DNA of 64,000 bases, from positions 248,001-312,000 of the forward strand of contig NZ_JAGYWA010000005.1 in assembly GCF_018383905.1 (NCBI RefSeq), written 5' to 3'. Below are positions 41,905 to 51,040 of the stretch, piece by piece. The DNA comes from Flavobacterium branchiicola (GTDB taxonomy: Bacteria > Bacteroidota > Bacteroidia > Flavobacteriales > Flavobacteriaceae). The position numbers were made by a program, and so were the translations under genes. Each line of letters opens with the position of its first letter. The stretch's first letter is position 1. The notes beneath the pieces are model-generated. The model had not been told where the DNA came from and ran no database searches. It saw only the letters and a program-made list of their open reading frames with translations.

Positions 41905-43083
41905 TTAAATAATTGCATTTTCTTCATCATGTCCGTGATCATCATGGTGGTGATCCTGAACTGCCATACCAATAAACAATGATGATAACATTGTAAAGAT
42001 AAACGCTTGCAAGAATGCAACTAAAACTTCAATAACAGAGATAAACAATGTTAATCCAAAAGAGATTGGTAAATCTGCTGCTAAATTTTTTCCAACGAAA
42101 ATCATTCCGATCAAACTCATAACTACTACGTGACCTGCAGTAATATTTGCGTACAAACGAATTAATAATGCGAATGGTTTTGTTAATGTTCCTAAAATTT
42201 CAATTGGAGCTAAAATAATTTTCATTGGAACCGGTACTCCTGGCATCCAGAAAATGTGTCCCCAATAATCTTTGTTTGCACTAAATTGTGTAATGATGAA
42301 AGTAAATGCTGCTAAACAAACAGTAATAGCAATATTTCCTGTTACGTTAATTCCAAGTGGAGTCATTCCTAATAAGTTCAAAATCCACACAAAGAAAAAT
42401 ACTGTCAAAAGGTACCCCATATATTTACGGTATTTTTTCTCTCCAATATTTGGAACAGCAATTTCGTCTCTGATGAAAATAATAAGTGGTTCTAAAACTC
42501 TTCCAAATCCAGTTGGGATTGGTCCTTTTTTATATGATCTTGCTAAACCAGTAAACATAAAGAATAATAGTACTGAAACAAGAAGCATTGCAAAAACATT
42601 TTTTGTAATAGAAAAGTCTAAAGGCTTTTCATTTTCAGGATGACCGTGCTCATTAAAAGTAATTGTTCCGGCTGCATCTGTTTTGTAGATTTTACCGTGA
42701 ACCAATTTGTAGAAGTTTCCATCAACTTCTGCAACTGCTTCACCGTGGTGTAATTTTGAAGAAGAGAAAATTTTCAAACCTCCGTCAATTAAAATAACTG
42801 GTAATGGAAAACCATAGTTTTTATTTTCCTTTTCATCTGAAAAGAAAATGAAGTCATGAGAATCTTGTAAGTGGTGATCAATAAAAGCATCCACTTTTGC
42901 TTTTGGATCAAGAGCTGCATGCTCTCCTTCCGCTGGAGCGTTATGTGAAATTACTTTCTCTTCATGAACTGTTTCAGTTTGAACATGCGTTGAATCATTC
43001 TCTGAGTTTGCAAAACCCATAATTGGCAGAGAAGCTACAAAAGCTGCAAGAATAAAGCTGAGTGGTTTGTTTGAAATCACCAT
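41905..43083 (-). CDS. atpB: ATP synthase F0 subunit a with extended N-terminus
   Basis: 392 residues. A signal-like N-terminus (LSFILAAFVASLPIMGFANS) and about 130 extra residues precede the usual a-subunit helices, as is common in Bacteroidota. The essential arginine lies in LLIRLYANITAGH. The C-terminus VQDHHHDDHGHDEEN is His/Asp-rich. It forms the half-channels for ion flow with the c ring. It is the first gene of the ATP synthase set and has its own promoter at 43126-43153. Confidence 0.94.
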   Translation of the reverse strand: MVISNKPLSFILAAFVASLPIMGFANSENDSTHVQTETVHEEKVISHNAPAEGEHAALDPKAKVDAFIDHHLQDSHDFIFFSDEKENKNYGFPLPVILIDGGLKIFSSSKLHHGEAVAEVDGNFYKLVHGKIYKTDAAGTITFNEHGHPENEKPLDFSITKNVFAMLLVSVLLFFMFTGLARSYKKGPIPTGFGRVLEPLIIFIRDEIAVPNIGEKKYRKYMGYLLTVFFFVWILNLLGMTPLGINVTGNIAITVCLAAFTFIITQFSANKDYWGHIFWMPGVPVPMKIILAPIEILGTLTKPFALLIRLYANITAGHVVVMSLIGMIFVGKNLAADLPISFGLTLFISVIEVLVAFLQAFIFTMLSSLFIGMAVQDHHHDDHGHDEENAII

Positions 43084-43125
43084 ATCGTGGAAAATCTTAT
43101 TTTTTTACGTTTCTAAAATTTGGTG

Positions 43126-43153
43126 CAAAGGTACATTTTTTATTAATATTCAA
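43126..43153 (-). promoter_or_regulatory. Predicted promoter of the ATP synthase operon
   Basis: Reading minus, TTG (43153-43151) is followed after 17 bases by TACCTTTG (43133-43126), matching the Bacteroidota consensus exactly. The transcript would begin roughly 35 bases before atpB. It lies downstream of the membrane-protein gene that ends at 43202, so atpB-G can be expressed apart from sprE. Confidence 0.72.
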
Positions 43154-43201
43154 AAGGATATGAAAAATTATTTTTGAACCTTGTTTTAAAGAATCCTTAT
43201 T

Positions 43202-43594
43202 TTAACGCTTTTCATTTAATAATCGGACAGTTAAAAGCGTCTCAAATAACAAAAACAAAATAAATGTTATAAAAAAACTGACTTTTTCAACAGCCACTGT
43301 TTCGGACTTGTTTTCTAAAATTGGTCTCAAAATTAAATATCCTAATAACATTTGAGTAAATGTTCCGAATAAGAAAGCCATTCCGACGATTTCAAAATTC
43401 TTCTTTTTTACTATTAATAATATTAGGTATAATAAGGCAGATAATCCGAAAAAAATTAAATATAGAAATTCGATACTATAATAAAAATTCCGGGCATTGA
43501 TATCTAAAGCAAAAAAAGCACCTTTATGCAAGATACAGGCAGATAAGGCAAAAATGAATAACGATAAAACAGGTTTGTAATTTTTTGAAAGCAT
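43202..43594 (-). CDS. Small four-helix membrane protein next to ATP synthase genes
   Basis: 130 residues from the ATG at 43594; an in-frame TTG at 43621 is less likely. There are four predicted transmembrane helices, for example FYYSIEFLYLIFFGLSALLYLILLIV, and no soluble domain. It lies between the AtpZ-like gene and atpB in the same direction, the place where AtpI-like assembly factors sit in many operons. Family membership is not certain from sequence alone; an ATP synthase assembly role is inferred from position. Confidence 0.65.
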   Translation of the reverse strand: MLSKNYKPVLSLFIFALSACILHKGAFFALDINARNFYYSIEFLYLIFFGLSALLYLILLIVKKKNFEIVGMAFLFGTFTQMLLGYLILRPILENKSETVAVEKVSFFITFILFLLFETLLTVRLLNEKR

Positions 43595-43652
43595 ATGAGA
43601 TAATTTTATGCAAAGATGCAACTTTTATCTAAAGCTCCCAGAAATGAAAAAA

Positions 43653-43874
43653 TTACTTATTAATATCGTTAACCTGGCGTATAACATTATATAATGCAAG
43701 GCCAACACCGGCCATTACAAAAATTGTATTATAATAAACTTTTGGGCTTGGATGATTCTCATCAAGCCAGGTGCCGAAATAAGAGAATAAAAAGATAATA
43801 ACTCCCATTTGAAAGGGAATATTAATGAGCGCAAGCCATTTATTCCTTTTATTATTTTTCGGTTCCTTTTCCAT
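43653..43874 (-). CDS. AtpZ/AtpI-like ATP synthase accessory protein
   Basis: 73 residues with two membrane helices (WLALINIPFQMGVIIFLFSYFG and YNTIFVMAGVGLALYNVIRQV) joined by WLDENHPSPKVYYN, the pattern of AtpZ/AtpI-type proteins that help assemble the c ring. Its first 23 bases overlap the end of the bactofilin gene, which implies translational coupling of the two. The short charged N-terminus is fully accounted for, so I keep this start. Confidence 0.75.
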   Translation of the reverse strand: MEKEPKNNKRNKWLALINIPFQMGVIIFLFSYFGTWLDENHPSPKVYYNTIFVMAGVGLALYNVIRQVNDINK

Positions 43875-44253
43875 CTTCTAACATTATTACCTGATTAGAA
43901 TTGGTTAACATAGTACAGGTTGCTGTAAAATCTGCCCCCGGCTCTATCGAAAGTTTTCCAACCGCTACATCTCCATGAATACGTGCTGTAGCCTTTATAT
44001 TAAGGACTTCTAAAACTTTTAATTTCCCTTGAAATTCTCCCTCAATATCAGCATTATGACAAATTATCTCCCCTTTTATAATGCCCGAAGCTCCAATTAC
44101 CAGTTTTCCCTGTGAAGTGAAATTACCTATTAATTCTCCATCCAATCTAAAATCGGCTTTTGAAACAATATCTCCAACAATTGAAGTTCCTTCAACAATT
44201 CTGTTGGTTTTTCCTAAAAGTTCTGTACCGTTTTTTTTAACTTTATCAAACAT
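43852..44253 (-). CDS. Bactofilin-like polymer-forming cytoskeletal protein
   Basis: 133 residues with a beta-helical core typical of bactofilins: SIVGDIVSKADFRLDGELIGNF, LVIGASGIIKGEIICHNADIEGEFQG and IKATARIHGDVAVGKLSIEPGA. Bactofilins form filaments at the membrane and organise cell-wall or motility machinery. It starts three bases after the sprE stop and overlaps the AtpZ-like start. Being next to a gliding gene, it may help position that machinery; this is inference. Confidence 0.9.
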   Translation of the reverse strand: MFDKVKKNGTELLGKTNRIVEGTSIVGDIVSKADFRLDGELIGNFTSQGKLVIGASGIIKGEIICHNADIEGEFQGKLKVLEVLNIKATARIHGDVAVGKLSIEPGADFTATCTMLTNSNQVIMLEDGKGTEK

Positions 44254-44256
44254 TAT

Positions 44257-46872
44257 TTATGGGGTTTTGGGGGCTAAATATGCATCAAGATTTTTCTTAA
44301 TTTGTATTACCTTATAATTATCACTTGATATAATAACCGAAGGATTCGAGATTTTATATTTTTTATCATCTCTAAAAACACCTGAAAGATCTCTGGCATA
44401 AGCTTCAGATTTTAAACCATGAATAACTACAAAACTCTCTGTTTTATTGTATTTGTCAATAGAAGTTGTTAATCTTTCAAAATTTTCAACCAATAAAAAG
44501 ACTCTGATCGCCTCTTGAATTTTTTTAATTGATTTAGTATCATTATTGGCAACCGGATATAGAATTTTCCAATTTTTTCCATCAACTGCCGTAAAATCAA
44601 GCTTTTCTAATTCAGGAATTTGTTTTTCTAAAATTTCACGAGCATTTTTACCTTCTTCACTATTCGGGTAATTATCAGCTACATTTTCCAATCCTTTTTT
44701 ATAAGCCGCCAAACCATATACTTTTCCTAATGTACTCGCTTTCAATAACTCATATTTAGAAATAATATCTTCACCAGAATACTGATTAATCAAGTTATCT
44801 ATATTATTTAAGACTTCATCAAACTGTTCATTCTCAAATAATTTATACCATTTTTGATATTCTTTATCTGCAGAGGCCAAATCTTCTGTATTCGTATTGT
44901 TTAAAATAAGAGCATATCTTGAGTTTGGATAATTTGTTGTTATATCCGATTTTATACTTTCTGCCTTTGCCGGATTTGTAATCTGATAAATTTTATACAA
45001 ATTATACATTGAAGGTAAAATCAATTTCTCTTCAGGATTATTGCGTAATAATTGCTCCAATTTATCACTTGCTAAGTTATACTCTTTAAACTTTTCTTTA
45101 TAAATAAGTCCTAATTGATAATAGGCAAAATTGCGTTCTTTACCAATACTATCCATTGCAATCTGGCTTGTTGGGAGTTGTTTTTCGTAAAAAGCGGTTG
45201 TATATTTTTCAACTACAACAGAATCTTTCAATGCATTTATAGAATCCTGACGTAAATTTAAAGAATCTTTTAAAGTTGGGTTGATCGTTGATTTTGAAGA
45301 AACAATTCTCCAATTACCAGCCAAAGATCTATTACCCCACATTTTTCTAAATTGCAGTTTCCCGTACGCAACTGTACTTGGATTGTAGAAATAAAATGTG
45401 CTCGCAGCATCATTTCCTGACGGCGGATTAAGCGCACCTGGCGGCATTATATCACTTTTTCCAAGCGATTGTGGGTTTACAGCTACTGGTGCATTACCTG
45501 AAGTTGTATTGCGCTCAATGTTTTCAAGTTTCTCTTTTTCTTTTTCTTCAGAAATTCGTTTTGCTTCGTCTTTCTGTTTAAGGTCAGCTATGTAATTTTC
45601 AAAATAAATTCTTCTTTCTTCGTCAGACAAACCTTTTACCCTAATTATGCTATCGTTGCGTTTGGCAATTCCTTCATATTTAATTACGTTGTCTAAGTTT
45701 TTTCTGTTTTTTTCAATAAATGCAAACTCTCTGGTTTTCGGGTCCAGTTTTACCAATGTACTGTCATAATATTTAGCAGCCATTGTATAATCTGTATTTT
45801 TAAAATACATATTCCCAATATTTCGATAAGTAGACGCTACTAAATAAGGATCTTTAGATTTTTGGTGTAATGATCTGTTATAAAACTCAAATGCATTATC
45901 CTGCTCTTTATTTTTATCGAAAAAAACAGCTATTTCATAAAAAAGGATATCATAATAAGGTCGGTTTTCACGATCGTTAACCAGTTTGTTGTACGTTTCA
46001 ACAAACATATCGTGGTTTCCATTTTCATAATCAAACATCTGTGCTTTTTTGGCATACGCCTGCATCATATATTTTCGATCCATTTTTCGATTCATATCGA
46101 TTACGGCATTATAAAAATATATGGCGCTGTCTCTTGCTCCAACTTCCTGGTACAATTGTCCTAAAATAAAACGGTATCTGGCGCGCTGGTCATTTATTTT
46201 TGTGAATTTTTCTGCAATTCTAAGTTTTGCAACTGCGCTGTCTCTTTGTTCTAAATTTAAAAAAGCTTCTGCTAATAAAGCATTTGCATCCGAAAAAGTC
46301 TGCTTATCCAGATCGGTCTTTTTTAATAATAGGTTAATATTTTTTACAACAATGGCATCATTTCCTAAACGCATATTGGTTTTTTCGCGCCATATTTTTG
46401 CTGTATAAATATTACTGCTGTTAGGATATTTGTATAAGATGTAATTGAATGCTTCAAGGGCAGGAATAAAACGCTGATCATAATATCTGGCTTTTCCAAG
46501 CATTAGGTACGCCTCATCTATTTGATAGTTTTTTTCTCGTCCTCCAATATTCATGGAGTGTTTCTGAATTGCTTTTGTTGCTTTGGTCTCCGCTAATTCA
46601 AAATCAGGATTTTTTGTTTTTTCTCCTTGTGAAAAATTTTCATCAAATTGCATTTTTTCAATTGGAAGCAGTTTCCAGAAATTATCCTGGTTATTGGCCT
46701 GAATAGATTTTAAACCTTTATCTAATCCTATTCCTCCATTGTACAAAATATTATATTTTGTACTTAAAGCATGGGAATTTCTGGACAAAAAGGTGTTTTT
46801 CTTGGTAGAACATGCTATCAAAAAGATCGAAAAAACAAGAAAAAAACTATATATACGAGTATTCTTTTTCAA
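44257..46872 (-). CDS. sprE: Type IX secretion/gliding TPR lipoprotein SprE (PorW)
   Basis: 871 residues. The lipobox is LIACS near residue 21. The N-terminal half has many TPR-like units, including AYLMLGKARYYDQRFIPALEAFNYILYKYPNSS. A charged low-complexity linker (about 430-490) is followed by a second TPR-rich half. Length and opening match SprE, needed for the type IX secretion system and gliding in F. johnsoniae. It starts a transcription unit that runs into the bactofilin and AtpZ-like genes. The next gene cluster is the ATP synthase, as I recall for F. johnsoniae. Confidence 0.88.
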   Translation of the reverse strand: MKKNTRIYSFFLVFSIFLIACSTKKNTFLSRNSHALSTKYNILYNGGIGLDKGLKSIQANNQDNFWKLLPIEKMQFDENFSQGEKTKNPDFELAETKATKAIQKHSMNIGGREKNYQIDEAYLMLGKARYYDQRFIPALEAFNYILYKYPNSSNIYTAKIWREKTNMRLGNDAIVVKNINLLLKKTDLDKQTFSDANALLAEAFLNLEQRDSAVAKLRIAEKFTKINDQRARYRFILGQLYQEVGARDSAIYFYNAVIDMNRKMDRKYMMQAYAKKAQMFDYENGNHDMFVETYNKLVNDRENRPYYDILFYEIAVFFDKNKEQDNAFEFYNRSLHQKSKDPYLVASTYRNIGNMYFKNTDYTMAAKYYDSTLVKLDPKTREFAFIEKNRKNLDNVIKYEGIAKRNDSIIRVKGLSDEERRIYFENYIADLKQKDEAKRISEEKEKEKLENIERNTTSGNAPVAVNPQSLGKSDIMPPGALNPPSGNDAASTFYFYNPSTVAYGKLQFRKMWGNRSLAGNWRIVSSKSTINPTLKDSLNLRQDSINALKDSVVVEKYTTAFYEKQLPTSQIAMDSIGKERNFAYYQLGLIYKEKFKEYNLASDKLEQLLRNNPEEKLILPSMYNLYKIYQITNPAKAESIKSDITTNYPNSRYALILNNTNTEDLASADKEYQKWYKLFENEQFDEVLNNIDNLINQYSGEDIISKYELLKASTLGKVYGLAAYKKGLENVADNYPNSEEGKNAREILEKQIPELEKLDFTAVDGKNWKILYPVANNDTKSIKKIQEAIRVFLLVENFERLTTSIDKYNKTESFVVIHGLKSEAYARDLSGVFRDDKKYKISNPSVIISSDNYKVIQIKKNLDAYLAPKTP

Positions 46873-46959
46873 TAGAACAGATTTTAAAGCATAAACTTCT
46901 AAAAAACAATTTTAGTATAATGACTTGTAAAAATACGCTTCTTTTTGAAATATAGAAAT

Positions 46960-47655
46960 TTAAACTGCAAAAAACGATTCCAGTTCTTGTAAGGTTTCTT
47001 TTGAGGTTTGAATATCTTTTACAATTTCGCCTTTATTAAGCGCCACAATTCGATCGCAAACCTCTACAGTGTGTTGTAAATCATGACTTGAAACCAAAAT
47101 TGTAACGTTTGGATCATCAGCCAGTTCTTTAATAATTTTCTTTAATCGACTTACAGTCGTTGGGTCTAAATTGGCAAAAGGTTCATCTAATATTACAACT
47201 TGCGGATTTCCTATTAATGTTGCAATAATCCCAACTTTCTTCTGATTTCCTTTAGATAAATCGCGCAAATACTTTTTGTTGTTTAAAATTTCACCATTAA
47301 AAAACTCTTCATATTTTGCTAATAATACATCAATATCAGCTTTATTCTGATGACGTAAATCTCCAATAAAATAGAAATATTCTTCTGGAGTTAAATATCC
47401 TATAAGAAAGCTTTCGTCTAAGAACGAACCTGTAAAAGATTTCCAGTTTTCGCTAGTATTTACCTCAATATCATGACTTTTAATATTCCCGGTTGTGGGC
47501 TGAATCAGATCTAAAAGCAAACTGAAAAAAGTTGTTTTTCCCGCTCCGTTATTTCCCACTAATCCAAAACTTTGCCCTTTTGGAATTTCAAGATCATTAA
47601 TATTTAAAACCGTTGTTTCGTTATATTTTTTTGAAAGTTGATTTACTACTATCAT
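46960..47655 (-). CDS. ABC transporter ATPase
   Basis: 231 residues. Walker A is GNNGAGKTT, Walker B VVILDEPFANLD, and the H-loop VSSHD. The signature region reads LRDLSKGNQKKVG, so the canonical LSGGQ is replaced by LSKGNQ, as in many exporters of the CcmA/Nod type. It follows the DUF5687 permease in the same direction after 62 bases holding a dispersed repeat. The pair is probably an exporter of unknown substrate. Confidence 0.9.
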   Translation of the reverse strand: MIVVNQLSKKYNETTVLNINDLEIPKGQSFGLVGNNGAGKTTFFSLLLDLIQPTTGNIKSHDIEVNTSENWKSFTGSFLDESFLIGYLTPEEYFYFIGDLRHQNKADIDVLLAKYEEFFNGEILNNKKYLRDLSKGNQKKVGIIATLIGNPQVVILDEPFANLDPTTVSRLKKIIKELADDPNVTILVSSHDLQHTVEVCDRIVALNKGEIVKDIQTSKETLQELESFFAV

Positions 47656-47680
47656 AATAATTTTAGATTTTTATTTTTTG

Positions 47681-47719
47681 ATTAATTTTCTAATTGACAC
47701 ATTGGCTAATTATCTAATT
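47681..47719. repeat. Dispersed repeat copy between ABC genes
   Basis: The stretch contains TTTTCTAATTGACACATTGG and CTAATTATCTAATT. The second motif is identical to one in the atpA-atpG gap, and the first resembles the inverse of sequence there. It fills the gap between permease and ATPase genes and overlaps the permease stop. Confidence 0.6.
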
Positions 47720-49178
47720 AATTCTTTTGTTTATAAGCACTTATCGTACGATATTTTTCTCTTTTGTATATTTTTTCGATTAATGAAAAAACTTTGTCTT
47801 TAAAAACAAAACCTAAAACACCCGCTACTGCAACCAATGCAAGCCCAAGGTTTTTATTGTCAAAATAAAGACCAATTCCATAAAGTGCCAATGGAAGGAA
47901 AATTTTTGGAAGCGATAACAACATTGCATTGACATTGAATGCTTTTTTATCGCCAAAAGCTCCTCCGGCGTTACTTAAATCGATAGGAGTTTTTGTAAAC
48001 GCTCCGCCCAAAAGAACTAAATGAGAATTAACGCCAATATTGTAAATTGCTCCAACAACGATCGTTAGATAAACTTCCCATCCATAAAAAAGATAAAACG
48101 AAGCCAAAATTGTTGAAATAAGTGTACCTATCACAATCAGCCACCATTTTGAAGTAATATATCCACGATACGGAATATTCTGCGTCATCATAAGCTGGTA
48201 ATAAGAACTGTCCCAGCTTGGTACAAACTGACCAAAGACAAACAAAAATCCACCAGAAACGAATATTCCGGCAAAAATTTGCATCGCGACCGGCTGGTGT
48301 GTATTTCCAAAAAAGATAAGTCCGTAAAACAAGAAAACAATACTCATTACAACTGTCGTTTTTGATCGTTTATTTCTCTTAATTAATTTGATATCGTTTT
48401 TAAGAAAAGTTCCCAAAGTCCCGAATTGATTCAGCCACGACAAGTTTTCTGTTGCTGCAATATCCTGTTTTACAGAAAGTCCGGCATCTAAAAACAAATT
48501 GTTTTTTAAGTATTTAAAGCTAAAAACATACAATCCAATTAACACAAAAACCGGAATTAAAAATAACCCTTTACTTTCATAAAGTCCATGAAAAAATGGA
48601 GTCGAAAAAGCTGTAATATCAAATAACTTATAATATTGCGCAGCTCCAAAAGCAATAGCAAATGCAACAAAAACAACAAACAATTTATCGATATTGCTTA
48701 AAATAATATTCAAAAAGTTGTTGATATATATCAAAGCAAAAATGGCCAAAAACCAAAAGATAATTCCAACAACATCATATCCTTCTAAAAGAAGCACAAT
48801 TGAAAAAGGAATAAAGAAAAGTCCATGAATCCAATTAAAAAAAGACAACATTGTTTTTCCCAAAGAAAAATGTACAATGGTTGGCTTTTTAAAAGGTAAA
48901 ATCAATAATGATTTAATATTTAAAACCGGTATTGATTGCAATAACAATCTAATTACTAAATCAAGGACAAAATAATAGATTAAAAATTTGTTGACTGTTA
49001 AAAGTGGTTCAAGTTTCATATCTTTTAAGATATAAAATGCGCCAACACCCATTCCGATAAAAATTAATGAAAAATATAGTGCAATGAAACCAATTAAAAT
49101 CTTCATTGCCAAATTTTTACCAAACGATGCAGATCTTGAAAAGGCCTTCCATTCGAGATAAATAAACTTCTTAATCAT
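47718..49178 (-). CDS. DUF5687 ABC exporter membrane protein
   Basis: 486 residues, strongly hydrophobic with about twelve membrane segments. The N-terminus KKFIYLEWKAFSRSASFGKN and the region GAFGDKKAFNVNAMLLSLPKI fit the DUF5687 family, a set of Bacteroidota ABC-2-like permeases. The ATPase gene follows in the same direction. Substrate is unknown. Upstream, divergent from the PaaE-like gene, TACATTTG at 49219-49212 (minus) may be its -7 element, without a well-placed -33. Confidence 0.82.
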   Translation of the reverse strand: MIKKFIYLEWKAFSRSASFGKNLAMKILIGFIALYFSLIFIGMGVGAFYILKDMKLEPLLTVNKFLIYYFVLDLVIRLLLQSIPVLNIKSLLILPFKKPTIVHFSLGKTMLSFFNWIHGLFFIPFSIVLLLEGYDVVGIIFWFLAIFALIYINNFLNIILSNIDKLFVVFVAFAIAFGAAQYYKLFDITAFSTPFFHGLYESKGLFLIPVFVLIGLYVFSFKYLKNNLFLDAGLSVKQDIAATENLSWLNQFGTLGTFLKNDIKLIKRNKRSKTTVVMSIVFLFYGLIFFGNTHQPVAMQIFAGIFVSGGFLFVFGQFVPSWDSSYYQLMMTQNIPYRGYITSKWWLIVIGTLISTILASFYLFYGWEVYLTIVVGAIYNIGVNSHLVLLGGAFTKTPIDLSNAGGAFGDKKAFNVNAMLLSLPKIFLPLALYGIGLYFDNKNLGLALVAVAGVLGFVFKDKVFSLIEKIYKREKYRTISAYKQKN

Positions 49179-49282
49179 GGTTGTTTTGGTTGTTATTTTC
49201 TAGTAAGAGACCAAATGTAGGAAAACGTTACAAAAAAAGTTAAAAAAAATATTTAAGTAAGTGTGAATTACTAAGTGTTTGC

Positions 49283-49290
49283 TATTTTTG
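49283..49290 (+). promoter_or_regulatory. -7 promoter element of the PaaE-like gene
   Basis: TATTTTTG matches TAnnTTTG 16 bases before the ATG at 49306, giving a very short leader. No TTG is found at the usual distance, so the call is moderate. Confidence 0.45.
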
Positions 49291-49305
49291 CAAAAAAAAT
49301 AAACT

Positions 49306-50358
49306 ATGCCTTCATTCTTAAAACTTATAATTAAAGAGGTAAAACGCGAAACTGCTGCTGCTGTTTCGGTACTTTTTAATGTTCCGGAAGAACTTAAATC
49401 TGACTATAAATTTATAGCTGGTCAATATATAAATTTAAAATTAACTCTTGATAATCAGGAAATTCGTCGTGCTTATTCTATTTGTTCTTCACCAGAAAGC
49501 GGTGAATTAAGAATTGCTGTAAAAGCCGTAAAAAACGGTTTGTTCTCTCAATTTGCAAATACAAAATTAAAAGCCGGAGATGTTCTTGAAGTAGGTCATC
49601 CGGAAGGTAAATTTACTTTTGAACCAGATCCTGAAAGACAGAGAAACTATGCCGCTTTTGTTGCGGGAAGCGGAATTACGCCTGTTCTCTCTATCTTGAA
49701 ATCGGTTTTAAAAAATGAACCAAAAAGCTCATTTGTATTAGTTTACGGAAATAAAACTCCGGAAGAAACTATTTTTCACCAGGAATTGCACGATTTACAA
49801 TTGCAATATGTTGGTCGCTTTTTTGTACATTATGTCTACAGCCAGACTAAAGCCGAAAATGCTTTATTTGGAAGAATTGACAAATCGGCTGTGAATTTTG
49901 TTTTAAATAACAAACACAAAGAACTTCAATTTGATAAGTTTTACTTGTGTGGTCCGGAAGAAATGATCAACACTGTTTCTAATATTCTGAAAGAGAAAAA
50001 TGTAAAAGAATCTGCAATTAAATTTGAACTTTTTACTTCTTCTACTCAGGAAAATGAAATTCACGGATCTCAGGAAGGACATACAAAAATTACAATTTTG
50101 GTTGATGACGAAGAGACTACTTTTGAAATGTCTAAAAAACAAACTATTCTTGATGCAGCACTAAAACAAGGTGTTGACGCTCCGTATTCTTGTCAGGGCG
50201 GAATCTGCAGCAGCTGTTTAGGACGTGTTACAAAAGGAAGTGCAGAAATGACAAAAAATTCTATTCTAACCGATGGTGAAATTGCTGAAGGCTTAATTTT
50301 AACTTGCCAGGCACACCCAACATCAGAAACTATTTATGTTGATTACGACGACGTGTAA
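49306..50358 (+). CDS. PaaE-like ferredoxin-NADPH reductase with C-terminal 2Fe-2S domain
   Basis: 350 residues in three modules. An FAD domain has RRAYSICSSPESGELRIAVKAV (about 55-75). An NAD(P)H domain has AAFVAGSGITPVLSILKSVL and CGPEEMIN. A plant-type ferredoxin has CQGGICSSCLGRV and a later LTCQAHP, giving four iron-sulphur cysteines. Such reductases pass electrons from NAD(P)H to oxygenases; in phenylacetate degradation PaaE serves PaaABC. No paa genes are near, so the partner is unknown. A terminator follows, so it is likely monocistronic. Confidence 0.9.
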   Translation: MPSFLKLIIKEVKRETAAAVSVLFNVPEELKSDYKFIAGQYINLKLTLDNQEIRRAYSICSSPESGELRIAVKAVKNGLFSQFANTKLKAGDVLEVGHPEGKFTFEPDPERQRNYAAFVAGSGITPVLSILKSVLKNEPKSSFVLVYGNKTPEETIFHQELHDLQLQYVGRFFVHYVYSQTKAENALFGRIDKSAVNFVLNNKHKELQFDKFYLCGPEEMINTVSNILKEKNVKESAIKFELFTSSTQENEIHGSQEGHTKITILVDDEETTFEMSKKQTILDAALKQGVDAPYSCQGGICSSCLGRVTKGSAEMTKNSILTDGEIAEGLILTCQAHPTSETIYVDYDDV

Positions 50359-50378
50359 TCCTTAAATTCCAAATATTT

Positions 50379-50420
50379 AAAATTCCAAATTCCAACTTTA
50401 AAACTGGAGTTTGGAATTTT
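50379..50420 (+). terminator. Terminator after the PaaE-like gene
   Basis: AAAATTCCAAA (50379-50389) pairs with TTTGGAATTTT (50410-50420), followed by a long T-rich run. The loop contains CCAACTTTAAA, also seen in the next terminator. Confidence 0.8.
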
Positions 50421-50466
50421 TTTTATTTTTGAGATCTTTTGCCAAAGTTTAAAATTTTAAATTAAG

Positions 50467-50775
50467 ATGAAATCAATTCGAGAAATATTTAGAAATAAAC
50501 AATCGCTTTTGGAAGAAACAGAAGTGATGCAGCTTGTTGATTATTGTTCAGAATTACAAGATGAAATTGTGGAACTCAAATTTCAAAAAACAGATAATAA
50601 AGAACTTGCGATGCTTGATATGCTCAAAGAAGTTATAAAAGGTTGTGAAGCTCTGGAAAAAGAGCAAATGGAACATGAGCGATTTGGTTATGATGCTCCA
50701 GATTATCAGCACACAATCTCCAATCTTAAAAACTATATTTATAGCCGATGTAAGGATGAAAAAATATGGTTATAA
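50467..50775 (+). CDS. Small uncharacterised protein
   Basis: 102 residues, acidic and helical, beginning MKSIREIFRNKQSLLEETEV and ending KDEKIWL. It has no signal peptide or membrane segment. I recall similar small proteins downstream of PaaE-like reductases in Flavobacteria but cannot name the family. It has terminators on both sides, so it may be expressed alone. The clean open frame and codon use support a real gene. Confidence 0.65.
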   Translation: MKSIREIFRNKQSLLEETEVMQLVDYCSELQDEIVELKFQKTDNKELAMLDMLKEVIKGCEALEKEQMEHERFGYDAPDYQHTISNLKNYIYSRCKDEKIWL

Positions 50776-50797
50776 CACTAAAATATCTCAATAAAAA

Positions 50798-50835
50798 AAA
50801 TCCAAATTCCAACTTTAAAGCAGGGATTTGGATTT
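50798..50835 (+). terminator. Terminator after the small uncharacterised gene
   Basis: AAATCCAAAT (50798-50807) pairs with ATTTGGATTT (50826-50835), followed by more T. It shares the 18-base string CCAAATTCCAACTTTAAA with the terminator 420 bases upstream. Confidence 0.8.
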
Positions 50836-50978
50836 TTTTTGTTTGATAATTAAAGATAAGTCATTATTATGGTGAAAAGATTCTATTATATTTGAAATTA
50901 CAATAAAATAGATTTTTAGCTAAAATTTTGCTGAATTTTTATTATATTAGTGGTGAAATGAAAGTAATCGCAATTTCA

Positions 50979-50986
50979 TAGTTTTG
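50979..50986 (+). promoter_or_regulatory. -7 promoter element before the 51041 gene
   Basis: TAGTTTTG matches TAnnTTTG; a leader of about 50 bases would precede the ATG at 51041. I see no convincing -33 TTG. Confidence 0.4.
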
Positions 50987-51040
50987 TTCTGGATCTATAG
51001 AACTAAATCAAATTTGTCACACATTTAAACCCTAAATATT

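Noticed and set aside
41905..42500. N-terminal extension of AtpB as a mis-called start
   Set aside because: The extension begins with a signal-like sequence directly after a well-placed promoter, and long a-subunits are known in Bacteroidota.
42272..42643. Plus-strand frame of 123 codons opposite atpB
   Set aside because: It is antisense to a conserved ATP synthase gene and has no motif or promoter.
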